From Pedobacter sp. WC2423 (lineage in GTDB: Bacteria > Bacteroidota > Bacteroidia > Sphingobacteriales > Sphingobacteriaceae), in NCBI RefSeq assembly GCF_040822065.1, contig NZ_CP162005.1, positions 5,766,001 to 5,830,000 of the forward strand: DNA of 64,000 nucleotides. Direction: 5' to 3'. Position 1 is the stretch's first letter. Each line of letters starts with the position of its first letter. Shown piece after piece: positions 24,202 through 32,332 of the stretch. Position numbers and translations under genes: made by a program. The notes below the pieces were generated by a model that worked only from the letters and a program-made list of their open reading frames with translations, was not told the DNA's origin and did not search any database.

Positions 24202-24741
24202 ATGCCAAACATAGTAAGACTTATCGCAGCTTTTGTGATACTGGGGGGTGCGGTAGCACTTATGATTTTCGGTTTTTGGGGTTGGGGAGTTTTAGCTGTA
24301 TTGATTAGTATACTCATCGTAGCTACTTTTTTCTACAACGAGAACATGCTGCTTGCACAATGGTTTTTACGTAAAGATGATATGCCTAAAGCGGAAAGCT
24401 TTTTAAATAGAATAACAAATTATGAAACACAATTGATCAGACCTCAGCATGGTTATTATCAGTTGCTGATTGGTTTGATTGAATCGAGAAAAGCACCCAT
24501 GCAGTCTGAGAAATATTTTAAGAAAGCTTTGGCATTAGGGATGCAGATGGATCATAATATCGCCCTTGCTAAATTAAGTTTAGCTGGTATTGCGATGGGT
24601 AAACGTAATAAAAGAGAAGCTCAGATTTATCTGACAGAAGCCAAGAAAGCGGATAAAAATAAATTACTGGCAGATCAGATCAAACAAATGAAAGATCAGC
24701 TGGGCTTGATGGATAAGCAGCAACAAGTAAGATACAGATAG
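24202..24741 (+). CDS. Small membrane protein with TPR-like repeats
   Basis: A 179-residue protein: two adjacent N-terminal membrane helices (about 5-25 and 27-46; a GFWGWGVLAVLI turn between them), then a cytoplasmic part of about three TPR-like helix pairs (KAESFLNRITNYE, YYQLLIGLIESRK, SEKYFKKALALG, NIALAKLSLAGIAMG, EAQIYLTEAKKAD). TPR repeats bind other proteins. Not assigned to a known family. A promoter-like gatatttg box lies at 24172-24179. Confidence 0.7.
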   Translation: MPNIVRLIAAFVILGGAVALMIFGFWGWGVLAVLISILIVATFFYNENMLLAQWFLRKDDMPKAESFLNRITNYETQLIRPQHGYYQLLIGLIESRKAPMQSEKYFKKALALGMQMDHNIALAKLSLAGIAMGKRNKREAQIYLTEAKKADKNKLLADQIKQMKDQLGLMDKQQQVRYR

Positions 24742-24765
24742 TCTATCAGGAATTAACAGCAAAGA

Positions 24766-24799
24766 ATAAAAAAAGCCACATCATGTGGCTTTTTTTATT
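24766..24799. terminator. Bidirectional terminator
   Basis: agccacat/atgtggct stem flanked by A and T runs on both sides, between convergent genes; the T run includes the stop codon of the small leftward gene. Confidence 0.85.
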
Positions 24800-25007
24800 T
24801 ATCATTCAGATTGTCGAAAGCGTCAATAGTTTCCATTGCGCCACGGCTGATAATGTCATCTTCCATACCTTCTTTTTTTCTGCTGAAAAACAATTGTTCA
24901 GATTGAATTCTTTTGATAAGCTGACGGATCAGGGACAAATCAAAGGCATCTTTACTTAATTTTATGCAGTATTCGTTTTCAGTTATCTCCAGACTTGAAT
25001 TATTCAT
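24795..25007 (-). CDS. Small protein of unknown function
   Basis: A 70-residue protein starting MNNSSLEITENEYCIKLSKD from the ATG at 25005-25007; a TTG three codons upstream is less likely. The pattern is one strand-rich start, an amphipathic helix (LSLIRQLIKRIQSEQLFF), and a charged tail. It resembles the antitoxin-like or addiction-type small proteins common in the phylum only loosely, and no toxin gene lies next to it. Downstream of lysS on the same strand, separated by a terminator. Confidence 0.55.
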   Translation of the reverse strand: MNNSSLEITENEYCIKLSKDAFDLSLIRQLIKRIQSEQLFFSRKKEGMEDDIISRGAMETIDAFDNLNDK

Positions 25008-25040
25008 AACATTCAATTTTTATTGTTTGTTAAAAATAGG

Positions 25041-25076
25041 AAAGGCCTGCTGTAAATCAATACAGCAGGCCTTTAA
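25041..25076 (-). terminator. Terminator of lysS
   Basis: Perfect arms aaaggcctgctgta (25041-25054) and tacagcaggccttt (25061-25074), followed on the minus strand by CCTATTTTT. Confidence 0.85.
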
Positions 25077-25094
25077 GTTTTTGTTATGATTATG

Positions 25095-26816
25095 TTAAGA
25101 GAACCAGGCGGTTACCTCTTCTTTGGTCGGCATTGGCAACTCAATTTTTAACTTTTTACGCATACCGCCTAAATCATTAAATACTTTGTTTGCATTGGCT
25201 CCCGCTAAATCTTCTATCGTATTGAAACCCATTTTACGGATCACCTGAACCCAGTCTGCCGGGATACCTGCGTTTACAAAATCCTCATCAGTGGTGATTT
25301 TTGCTTTTTTCTCCGGTCTCATCTGCGGGAAGAAAAGAACTTCCTGAATCGTAGACTGGTTAGTCATCAGCATCACCAAACGGTCAATACCAATACCTAA
25401 ACCTGAAGTTGGAGGCATACCATATTCCAGGGCACGGATAAAGTCATCATCCATTGCCATGGCCTCATCATCACCTCTTGCAGCCAGTTTTAACTGTTCT
25501 TCAAAACGTTCTTTCTGATCAATAGGATCATTCAGCTCTGTATAGGCATTTCCAATTTCTTTACCCATTACAAAAAGCTCAAACCGCTCTACCAGACCTT
25601 CTGAACTACGGTGCTTTTTAGCCAGCGGAGTCATTTCTATCGGATAATCAGTGATGTAAGTAGGCTGGATTAAATTAGCTTCTACTTTTTCACTGAATAA
25701 TTCATCAACCAGTTTTCCACGGCCCATAGAAGGATCAATCTCTATATTCAGGCTTTTACAAGTTTCTTTAAGCTGTTCTTCAGTCATTGCTGAAACATCG
25801 ATTCCTGTATATTTCTGAATAGATTCATACATGGTCAGCCGCTCATATGGCCCTGCAAAGTTAATCTCATGTTCGCCAACTTTAACAAGCGGTGAACCGT
25901 GAGTGGCTACAGCTACTTTTTCCAGACAGTTTTCTACCATGCCCATCATCCAGATATAATCTTTGTAGGCTACATAGATTTCCATGGAAGTGAACTCCGG
26001 GTTATGCGTACGGTCCATGCCTTCATTTCTGAACATTTTTCCGAACTCATATACGCCATCAAAACCAGCAACGATCAGTCTTTTTAAATACAACTCATTC
26101 GCAATTCTCAGGTATAAAGGCATATCTAAGGTATTGTGATGCGTATTAAACGGACGTGCTGCTGCTCCACCATGGATAGCTTGCAGGATAGGTGTTTCCA
26201 CTTCCATCCAGCCCTGCTCATCGAAGTAGGCTCTCATGGTATTGATTACCTTAGAACGGGTGATAAAGATCTGTTTAAAGTCCGGATTTACGGTCAGATC
26301 TACATAGCGTTGTCTGTATCTTAATTCAGGATCAGTAAAACCATCAAAGATGTTCCCGTCTTCGTCACGTTTAACGATCGGAAGCGGTTTTAGTGATTTA
26401 GAAAGTAATTTGAATTCGGTTACGTGTACTGAAATTTCACCAGTTTGTGTGGTAAAGACATAACCTTTAATCCCGATGAAATCACCAAGATCCAATAATT
26501 TCTTGAAAACTGTATTGTAAAGTGTTTTATCCTCCTCAGGACAAAGTTCGTCTCTTTTTAAATAAACCTGGATACGGCCGGTTGCATCTTGTATCTCTAC
26601 AAAAGCTGCACTTCCCATAATACGGCGGGTCATGATTCTGCCTGCAAAACTTACTTTTTGATAAGCGTCCTTATTATTTTCGTAATTGGCCAGTATATCG
26701 GCGGCGTTTGTATTGATTTCATATCCTTCAGGCGGATATGGATCAATGCCCAGTTCACGTAACTGAGTAAGCGCATTTCTGCGCAGTATTTCTAATTCTG
26801 ATAATCCTGTACTCAT
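25095..26816 (-). CDS. lysS: Lysyl-tRNA synthetase, class II, with C-terminal extension
   Basis: A 573-residue enzyme that charges tRNA-Lys. An OB-fold anticodon-binding domain (about 55-150) precedes the class II core: motif 1 around FFDEQGWMEVETPILQ, motif 2 around FRNEGMDRTHNPEFTSMEIY, and motif 3 GLGIGIDRLVMLMT. Most bacterial LysRS end soon after the motif 3 strand and VLFFPQMRP; here about 65 more residues follow (ADWVQVIRKMGFNTIEDLAG, then LGGMRKKLKIELPMPTKEE), which look like a helix-hairpin-helix-type domain. The gene is flanked by its own terminator and is probably transcribed alone. Confidence 0.97.
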   Translation of the reverse strand: MSTGLSELEILRRNALTQLRELGIDPYPPEGYEINTNAADILANYENNKDAYQKVSFAGRIMTRRIMGSAAFVEIQDATGRIQVYLKRDELCPEEDKTLYNTVFKKLLDLGDFIGIKGYVFTTQTGEISVHVTEFKLLSKSLKPLPIVKRDEDGNIFDGFTDPELRYRQRYVDLTVNPDFKQIFITRSKVINTMRAYFDEQGWMEVETPILQAIHGGAAARPFNTHHNTLDMPLYLRIANELYLKRLIVAGFDGVYEFGKMFRNEGMDRTHNPEFTSMEIYVAYKDYIWMMGMVENCLEKVAVATHGSPLVKVGEHEINFAGPYERLTMYESIQKYTGIDVSAMTEEQLKETCKSLNIEIDPSMGRGKLVDELFSEKVEANLIQPTYITDYPIEMTPLAKKHRSSEGLVERFELFVMGKEIGNAYTELNDPIDQKERFEEQLKLAARGDDEAMAMDDDFIRALEYGMPPTSGLGIGIDRLVMLMTNQSTIQEVLFFPQMRPEKKAKITTDEDFVNAGIPADWVQVIRKMGFNTIEDLAGANANKVFNDLGGMRKKLKIELPMPTKEEVTAWFS

Positions 26817-26849
26817 AATATGTTATATATTCGGCTTTTGCCGGATAAG

Positions 26850-26909
26850 CTCTAATTCATCGCTGCCTGAACGCTATGTTCAGGCAGCTGCAAAAATACT
26901 AAATTAGAG
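26850..26909 (-). terminator. Hairpin between the acyl-CoA synthetase gene and lysS
   Basis: Perfect inner arms gctgcctgaac (26862-26872) and gttcaggcagc (26878-26888), with outer arms ctctaatt and aattagag (26850-26857, 26902-26909). Lies just downstream of the synthetase stop codon; it would also be in the lysS upstream region. Confidence 0.6.
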
Positions 26910-26929
26910 GCTGTTTTTTTTTAGAATTT

Positions 26930-28843
26930 TTAATCGGCATCAACGGCTTCTGTATAGAGCTCATTGATCGCTTCAGCGTAGATTTTTTCGACCACTTTAC
27001 GCTTTATTTTCATGGTAGGCGTGATCTCACCTTCTTCAATGCTGAATGGGTTTCTTTTAATCCTGAAGTTCTTGATCCGCTCAAACTTAGATAACTCATT
27101 TGATAATTTCCTGATATCCTGTCCGATCCAGTCTATAATTTCTGGTTCATTGATAAAAGTATCGGGTTGTAGAAAGTAAGCGTCCGGCAGGTTGAATTTT
27201 TCCTGCAAGCTTTCTCTGTTCGGGATAATAATCGCGGTCAGATATTCTCTTTTGTCACCAATTAAAAACAGGGAATCTATTTTAAGGCTTTTCAGATAGA
27301 TGTTTTCTACCGGGGTAGGATAAACGTTCTTTCCGTAAGCATTGACAATCATATTTTTTAAACGGTCAGTAATCTGAAGATTCCCTTTATAGAAACGGCC
27401 AATGTCGCCCGTATGGAACCAGTTGTTTTTATCAATTGCTTCAGCAGTTTCTGCCGGTTTATTAAAATAACCCTGCATTACACAATGCCCGCGAACTATA
27501 ATTTCACCTTCTGCACACTCAAAATCTGCTGCAAAAGATTCATGGGTCTGTATGCTGATCATTTCTTTAGTCTCAATGTGCTGGATAGCGACCTCTATGC
27601 CCGGGATAATCCTGCCTACGGTTCCATAAACCTGTCTGTCATATTCTGTAACCGACATCACCGGAGAGGTTTCAGTCAAGCCAAAGCCTTCGAGTATTTT
27701 AATGCCCAGATTACCGAAAAATTCACCTACATTTTTAGGAAGTGCTGCGCCACCGGAAATCATAAATTTTAATCTTCCACCGGTTTTCTCCTTTATTTTG
27801 CTGAATACCAGTTTCTCCGCAATTCTCTTTTCTACAGCAAGTACTAAACCTGGTGTTTTACCAGCTTCAATTTTGTAACGGTAGTTTTGTCCTGTTTCCA
27901 GTGCCCATAAGAATATTTTAGCTTTCAGACCACCTTCAGCTGTACCGCTTTTGATGGCTTTATCATGGATACGCTCTAATAACCGGGGTACACAGCTCAT
28001 CACCGTTGGTTTAATTTCGGCCATGTTTTTTGCCAGTAATTCCAGACTTTGTGCATAGGCAATTTTACAGCCTTGTGCGCAGCATACATGATAGGTTGCT
28101 GTTCTTTCAAAAACATGGGATAAAGGAAGAAACGATAAGAATACGTCTGTTTCGTCAATAATCGGGATCTGCTGCAAACAAACTTTTACATTCTCCACGA
28201 AATTGCTGTGAGAAAGCATAACGCCCTTTGGTGTACCGGTTGTACCTGAAGTATAGATTAAGGAAGAAGTGTCTGAAGGACGGACAGTAGCCCTTGCTGC
28301 TTTGATTTTAACCTGGTAGGTAGAAACGAGTTCTTTACCTTGCCTGATCAGTTCTTCAAAACTGATAATAGTTTTATTCAGGCCTTCGGGAACAGTCGTT
28401 TTAGTATATTCCGCAAAAGCAGGAATGATGTATTGAAGATTTCTGCAATTGTCTGCGATCTTCAATATCTTTTTATAAAGAAATGGATTACCAATCAGGA
28501 TGGATTTTATTCCGGAGTCATTAATGATATATTCGACTTCCTGTTCGGAGAGGGTAGGGTAAATAGATACATTAATAGCACCAATTTGCTGAATTCCCTG
28601 GTCATAATATACATAATCGGGACCATTCTCAATCATGAGTCCCATTCTGTCACCTTTAACTGCGTCTTTTGATAAAAAAAATGCAGCTACCGCATCGGCT
28701 GTGTCCAAAGTATGCTTAAATGAGATCTGCTCCCATTCATTATTCTTTTTATGAATTAAGAATGTTTCTTCAGGCTTGTGAATATTTTCTACTACGTTTC
28801 TTAATAAGCCGGGAACCGTAGAAAACTCATTGAATGATACCAT
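26930..28843 (-). CDS. Long-chain acyl-CoA synthetase (AMP-forming)
   Basis: A 637-residue enzyme that activates fatty acids with ATP to acyl-AMP and then acyl-CoA. The P-loop YTSGTTGTPKG is at 197-207, followed by FLSFLPLSHVFER, the A5-type motif EGFGLTETSPV, and the WFHTGDIGRF and ITDRLKNMI motifs; the conserved Lys near the end is in ITPTMKIKRK. This C-terminal pattern matches the FAA1/FadD15-like long-chain group. No signal peptide. Alone in its transcription unit. Confidence 0.95.
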   Translation of the reverse strand: MVSFNEFSTVPGLLRNVVENIHKPEETFLIHKKNNEWEQISFKHTLDTADAVAAFFLSKDAVKGDRMGLMIENGPDYVYYDQGIQQIGAINVSIYPTLSEQEVEYIINDSGIKSILIGNPFLYKKILKIADNCRNLQYIIPAFAEYTKTTVPEGLNKTIISFEELIRQGKELVSTYQVKIKAARATVRPSDTSSLIYTSGTTGTPKGVMLSHSNFVENVKVCLQQIPIIDETDVFLSFLPLSHVFERTATYHVCCAQGCKIAYAQSLELLAKNMAEIKPTVMSCVPRLLERIHDKAIKSGTAEGGLKAKIFLWALETGQNYRYKIEAGKTPGLVLAVEKRIAEKLVFSKIKEKTGGRLKFMISGGAALPKNVGEFFGNLGIKILEGFGLTETSPVMSVTEYDRQVYGTVGRIIPGIEVAIQHIETKEMISIQTHESFAADFECAEGEIIVRGHCVMQGYFNKPAETAEAIDKNNWFHTGDIGRFYKGNLQITDRLKNMIVNAYGKNVYPTPVENIYLKSLKIDSLFLIGDKREYLTAIIIPNRESLQEKFNLPDAYFLQPDTFINEPEIIDWIGQDIRKLSNELSKFERIKNFRIKRNPFSIEEGEITPTMKIKRKVVEKIYAEAINELYTEAVDAD

Positions 28844-28935
28844 ATTTATTTTTTTGCGATGGCAATAATAAACTTTTTTACATTAAAAACACAATAGGTG
28901 TTTTTATAAATAACGGTAAAATTAGCTTAAATCAA

Positions 28936-28965
28936 AAAAGGGCACCCTAAAGTGCCCTTTTCATA
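28936..28965 (-). terminator. Terminator of the isc operon
   Basis: Perfect arms aaaagggcac (28936-28945) and gtgccctttt (28952-28961); on the minus strand the stem is followed by a T run. Lies just after iscA. Confidence 0.85.
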
Positions 28966-28977
28966 TCTCCTGTCAGG

Positions 28978-29304
28978 TTAAACGGAGAAACTTTCCCCGC
29001 AACCACAAGTACGGCTTGCATTTGGGTTATTGAAATTGAATCCTTTACCGTTTATTCCATCTGTGAAGTCAAGTTCTGTACCAGCCAGGTATAAAAATGA
29101 TTTCATATCCAGCGCGATCCGGATTCCTCTATCTTCAAAAAATTGATCTCCTGTTTTCTCCTCGTTGTCAAAATCGAGATTGTAGGATAAACCCGAACAA
29201 CCACCACCTTTTACTGAAACACGTAAAAAGTAAGTCGTATCCATCTGAGATTCCTGCATTAAGTTATCAATCTTGGTTTTAGCTTTATCTGTGATCGTGA
29301 TCAT
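28978..29304 (-). CDS. iscA: A-type iron-sulfur carrier protein
   Basis: A 108-residue HesB/IscA protein. The three conserved cysteines are C36 (VKGGGCSGLSY) and C100/C102 (TCGCGESFSV). A-type carriers pass Fe-S clusters from the IscU scaffold to client enzymes. It is the last gene of iscS-iscU-iscA and is followed by a terminator. By sequence alone IscA, SufA and ErpA are hard to tell apart; the context favours IscA. Confidence 0.93.
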   Translation of the reverse strand: MITITDKAKTKIDNLMQESQMDTTYFLRVSVKGGGCSGLSYNLDFDNEEKTGDQFFEDRGIRIALDMKSFLYLAGTELDFTDGINGKGFNFNNPNASRTCGCGESFSV

Positions 29305-29339
29305 ATGCTTTATTGTTTAAATTAAGCCCAGGTATAAAT

Positions 29340-29753
29340 TTAGTGATGTGATTTAGGCAATGCAATTGGTTCCATGCCATTTTTAACACGGTAATCATTG
29401 ATTGCTGATTTAATCGCATCCTCTGCTAATACTGAACAGTGAATTTTTACTGGCGGCAATGCTAATTCTTCTACGATATCCATGTTGTCAATCGTCATCG
29501 CTTCATCTACAGTTTTACCTTTCAGCCATTCTGTTGCTAAAGAGGAAGAAGCAATTGCAGAACCACATCCGAATGTTTTAAATTTAGCATCAGTGATTAC
29601 ATTGTTTTCATCTACTTCAATCTGAAGACGCATCACGTCACCGCACTCTGGTGCGCCAACTAAACCTGTACCTACTGATTTACTGTTTTTATCTAATGTA
29701 CCAACGTTACGGGGGTTGGTATAGTGTTCCATTACTTTTTCTGAGTATGCCAT
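29340..29753 (-). CDS. iscU: Iron-sulfur cluster scaffold protein IscU
   Basis: A 137-residue protein that builds [2Fe-2S] clusters from IscS sulfur. The three ligand cysteines C37 (GAPECGDVM), C63 (FGCGSAIASSS) and C106 (KIHCSVLAEDA) are in place, and the LPPVK motif (99-103) that binds the HscA chaperone is present. No hscA, hscB or ferredoxin gene is in the neighbourhood. It lies between iscS and iscA. Confidence 0.97.
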   Translation of the reverse strand: MAYSEKVMEHYTNPRNVGTLDKNSKSVGTGLVGAPECGDVMRLQIEVDENNVITDAKFKTFGCGSAIASSSLATEWLKGKTVDEAMTIDNMDIVEELALPPVKIHCSVLAEDAIKSAINDYRVKNGMEPIALPKSHH

Positions 29754-29828
29754 TTTATTTTCCTCTGAACCTCTCGTTAAAGAGGATTGTTTTTTAATAT
29801 TTTATTTATAGATGAACCAGCAGGCAGC

Positions 29829-31040
29829 TTAATGCTCTGCCCATTCAATTTTGCTTAAATCAATTCCTTCTTTAAACATTTCCCAAAGCGGAGAAAGATC
29901 TCTTAAGTGATTTACTGCTTTTTTAGTGTTCTCAATAGCGTAATCAATTTCTTCTTCGGTAGTGAAACGGCCTAAACCGAAACGGATAGAAGAGTGTGCA
30001 AGATCATCTGAAAGTCCTAAGCTTTTTAAAACGTATGACGGCTCTAATGAAGCTGAAGTACAGGCAGAACCTGAAGAAACTGCCAGATCTTTCATCGCCA
30101 TCATCAATCCTTCACCTTCTACATACTTGAAAGATATATTTGCTACATGCGGTAAACGATGTTGTGTATTTCCGTTCACGTAACTTTCTTCCATTACAGT
30201 CAGTGCACTTTCTAATTTATCTCTCAATGCAGAAAGGCGGGCTGCTTCTGAGTCCATTTCTAAACGGCACAATTCACAAGCTTTACCTAAACCAACAATT
30301 CCAGGTACATTTAACGTTCCTGAACGCATGCCGCGCTCATGACCACCACCGTCCATTTGTGCGGTTACTTTAACCCTTGGGTTTTTACGGCGTACATATA
30401 ATACACCAACTCCTTTAGGTCCGTACATTTTATGTGCACTAAAAGCAAGCAGGTCAATTCCGTCTGCATTTACATCTACAGGTATTTTACCTACAGCCTG
30501 AGTGGCATCAGTCATAAACAATGCACCAGATTTATGTGCAATTGCAGCAATTTCTTTGACAGGCTGAACAACACCGATCTCATTGTTACCGTACATAATC
30601 GTAACCAGGATAGTTTGCTCAGTCATTGCTGCTTCTAATTCAGCAAGATCAATTAAGCCGTCTTCTTTTACAGAGAGGTAAGTAACTTTTGCACCTAACT
30701 TTTCCAGGTGTTTACAAGTATCCAGTACTGCTTTATGTTCTGTAGTTGCGGTAATGATATGATTACCTTTATCCTGATACATTTCGAACACACCTTTAAT
30801 ACCAAGGTTGTCTGCTTCTGTAGCTCCTGAAGTGAAAATAATTTCTTTTTCAGTACAGCCAATCAGCTTGGCAGCCTGCTCACGCGCATAATCAACACCT
30901 TCTTCTGCAACCCAGCCAAAGGCGTGGTTACGGCTTGCAGCATTACCAAATTTCGTAGTGAAGTAAGGCAGCATTGCTTCAAGCACTCTTGGATCAAGGG
31001 GGGTTGTCGCGTTATTATCTAGATAAATAGGAAGTTCCAT
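29829..31040 (-). CDS. iscS: Cysteine desulfurase IscS
   Basis: A 403-residue PLP enzyme that takes sulfur from cysteine for Fe-S clusters, tRNA thiolation and other needs. The start YLDNNATTPLDPRVL, the PLP lysine K204 (FSAHKMYGPKG) and the mobile-loop cysteine C328 (SSGSACTSAS) are present; the loop length is that of IscS rather than SufS. It is the first gene of the isc cluster, divergent from the epimerase gene. No IscR regulator gene is seen beside it. Confidence 0.97.
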   Translation of the reverse strand: MELPIYLDNNATTPLDPRVLEAMLPYFTTKFGNAASRNHAFGWVAEEGVDYAREQAAKLIGCTEKEIIFTSGATEADNLGIKGVFEMYQDKGNHIITATTEHKAVLDTCKHLEKLGAKVTYLSVKEDGLIDLAELEAAMTEQTILVTIMYGNNEIGVVQPVKEIAAIAHKSGALFMTDATQAVGKIPVDVNADGIDLLAFSAHKMYGPKGVGVLYVRRKNPRVKVTAQMDGGGHERGMRSGTLNVPGIVGLGKACELCRLEMDSEAARLSALRDKLESALTVMEESYVNGNTQHRLPHVANISFKYVEGEGLMMAMKDLAVSSGSACTSASLEPSYVLKSLGLSDDLAHSSIRFGLGRFTTEEEIDYAIENTKKAVNHLRDLSPLWEMFKEGIDLSKIEWAEH

Positions 31041-31164
31041 TGTATGTAATTTATTCTTTTAATATACAAATGTACAAAAAAAGATTGCCAAAGAATGTAA
31101 GAAGCAGCTATGAACATCGGGTGGAAACATGCATTTTTACATTCGCTTAACGTTTAGATAGACC

Positions 31165-31569
31165 ATGAATAAAATTGAACATATAGGTATTGCAGTAAAA
31201 GACCTCGATGCGTCTTGTTTGCTGTATGAAAAGCTGCTGGGCACAACTGCTTATAAAAAGGAATCTGTAGCTTCTGAAGGGGTTGATACGGCCTTTTTTC
31301 GTACGGGTGAGAATAAAATTGAATTGCTGGCTGCCACTGTCGCGGATAGTCCGATCGCTTCGTTTATTGGGAAAAGAGGAGAGGGGGTTCATCATATTGC
31401 TTTTGATGTGGATGATATTTATAAGGAAATGAAAAGACTAAAAAATGAGGGCTTTGTACTGTTGAATGAAGAACCTAAATTTGGGGCTGACAATAAGCTG
31501 ATCTGCTTTGTGCATCCTAAAGGCACAAATGGAGTACTGATCGAATTGTGTCAGGAAATAAAAAAATGA
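31165..31569 (+). CDS. mce: Methylmalonyl-CoA epimerase
   Basis: A 134-residue vicinal oxygen chelate protein that interconverts (2S)- and (2R)-methylmalonyl-CoA in propionyl-CoA/succinyl-CoA exchange. Starts IEHIGIAVKDLDASCLLYEKLLG, with metal ligands H5 (EHIG), the later GVHHIAFDV histidine, and a C-terminal GVLIEL glutamate. The acyl-CoA carboxylase gene at 57 kb could belong to a related pathway but is distant. A small unknown gene follows 4 nt later. Confidence 0.95.
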   Translation: MNKIEHIGIAVKDLDASCLLYEKLLGTTAYKKESVASEGVDTAFFRTGENKIELLAATVADSPIASFIGKRGEGVHHIAFDVDDIYKEMKRLKNEGFVLLNEEPKFGADNKLICFVHPKGTNGVLIELCQEIKK

Positions 31570-31573
31570 CGGA

Positions 31574-31861
31574 ATGGAGGATATGAAAGTACTTTGCAGC
31601 ATTATAGGAAATGATTTCGAACTGGAACAAAAACTGTCTGCGGAGCAATTAAGAGTGAAAATGGTGCATGCTTTCTCCTGGTTGCTGGATAATGACATTG
31701 CTAAAATGATGCAGATATTATACCGCACAGATGTGAATGAAGAAAGATTAAAATCTTTACTGATCAGCAGGTCTCAACTGCCTTCGGCAGAAGTGATTGC
31801 AGATGAATATATTAGCAGGCAACTACAAAAAATTGAGACCAGAAAAAAGTATAGTACATAA
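31574..31861 (+). CDS. Small helical protein of unknown function
   Basis: A 95-residue mostly helical protein, not assigned to a family. An internal ATG at 31583 has a better ribosome site (ggagg 7 nt upstream) and may be the true start, giving 92 residues (MKVLCSIIGNDFELEQKLSA). It lies directly after mce, so it is likely cotranscribed; a role in the same pathway is not shown by the sequence. Confidence 0.6.
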   Translation: MEDMKVLCSIIGNDFELEQKLSAEQLRVKMVHAFSWLLDNDIAKMMQILYRTDVNEERLKSLLISRSQLPSAEVIADEYISRQLQKIETRKKYST

Positions 31862-31955
31862 TTTTTTAATAATGCTTGTAAATAAAAAATATAATTAGGA
31901 TATTTGCAACCTTCAAAATAAGCGACAAATAAGTACAAATAAGTATATATTCATT

Positions 31956-32204
31956 ATGAAAAAAGATCTTCACCCTTCAAACTATAGATTCGTAGTATTT
32001 AAAGATATGTCTAACGAATACTCTTTCTTAACTAAATCTTGTGTTGAAACTAAAGAATCTGTGACTTGGGAAGATGGTAACGAGTACCCTCTTTATAAAT
32101 TAGAGATCTCTCATACTTCTCACCCTTTCTATACTGGTAAAATGAAACTGGTAGATACAGCTGGTCGTATCGATAAATTTAAAACTCGTTACGCTAAGAA
32201 ATAA
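31956..32204 (+). CDS. rpmE2: 50S ribosomal protein L31 type B
   Basis: An 82-residue ribosomal protein: MKKDLHPSNYRFVVFKDMSN, FLTKSCVETKESVTWEDGNEY, and the SHPFYTGKMKLVDTAGRIDKF signature. The zinc-binding CxxC of type A L31 is absent, which marks the type B form. Such zinc-free versions often replace type A under zinc limitation, but in this phylum type B is commonly the only L31. A gatatttg -7-like box with a TTG 20 bp further up lies at 31876-31906. Confidence 0.97.
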   Translation: MKKDLHPSNYRFVVFKDMSNEYSFLTKSCVETKESVTWEDGNEYPLYKLEISHTSHPFYTGKMKLVDTAGRIDKFKTRYAKK

Positions 32205-32229
32205 TTCTACAGTTATAAGAAATTATTAT

Positions 32230-32266
32230 AAAGTCCCGATGCTCAGCTTCGGGACTTTTTTTATTT
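32230..32266 (+). terminator. Terminator of rpmE2
   Basis: Arms aaagtcccga (32230-32239) and tcgggacttt (32249-32258), then a T run. Confidence 0.9.
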
Positions 32267-32332
32267 TTGCTTATATTATATATAATAAGAGTTTGCGCTC
32301 TGCAAATTCTTTGTAAAACAATAACAACACAA

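Noticed and set aside
24795..25007. Toxin-antitoxin locus
   Set aside because: Only one small ORF is present between two terminators; no partner gene.
31956..32204. Zinc-binding L31
   Set aside because: The CxxC pairs are absent; it is the type B form.
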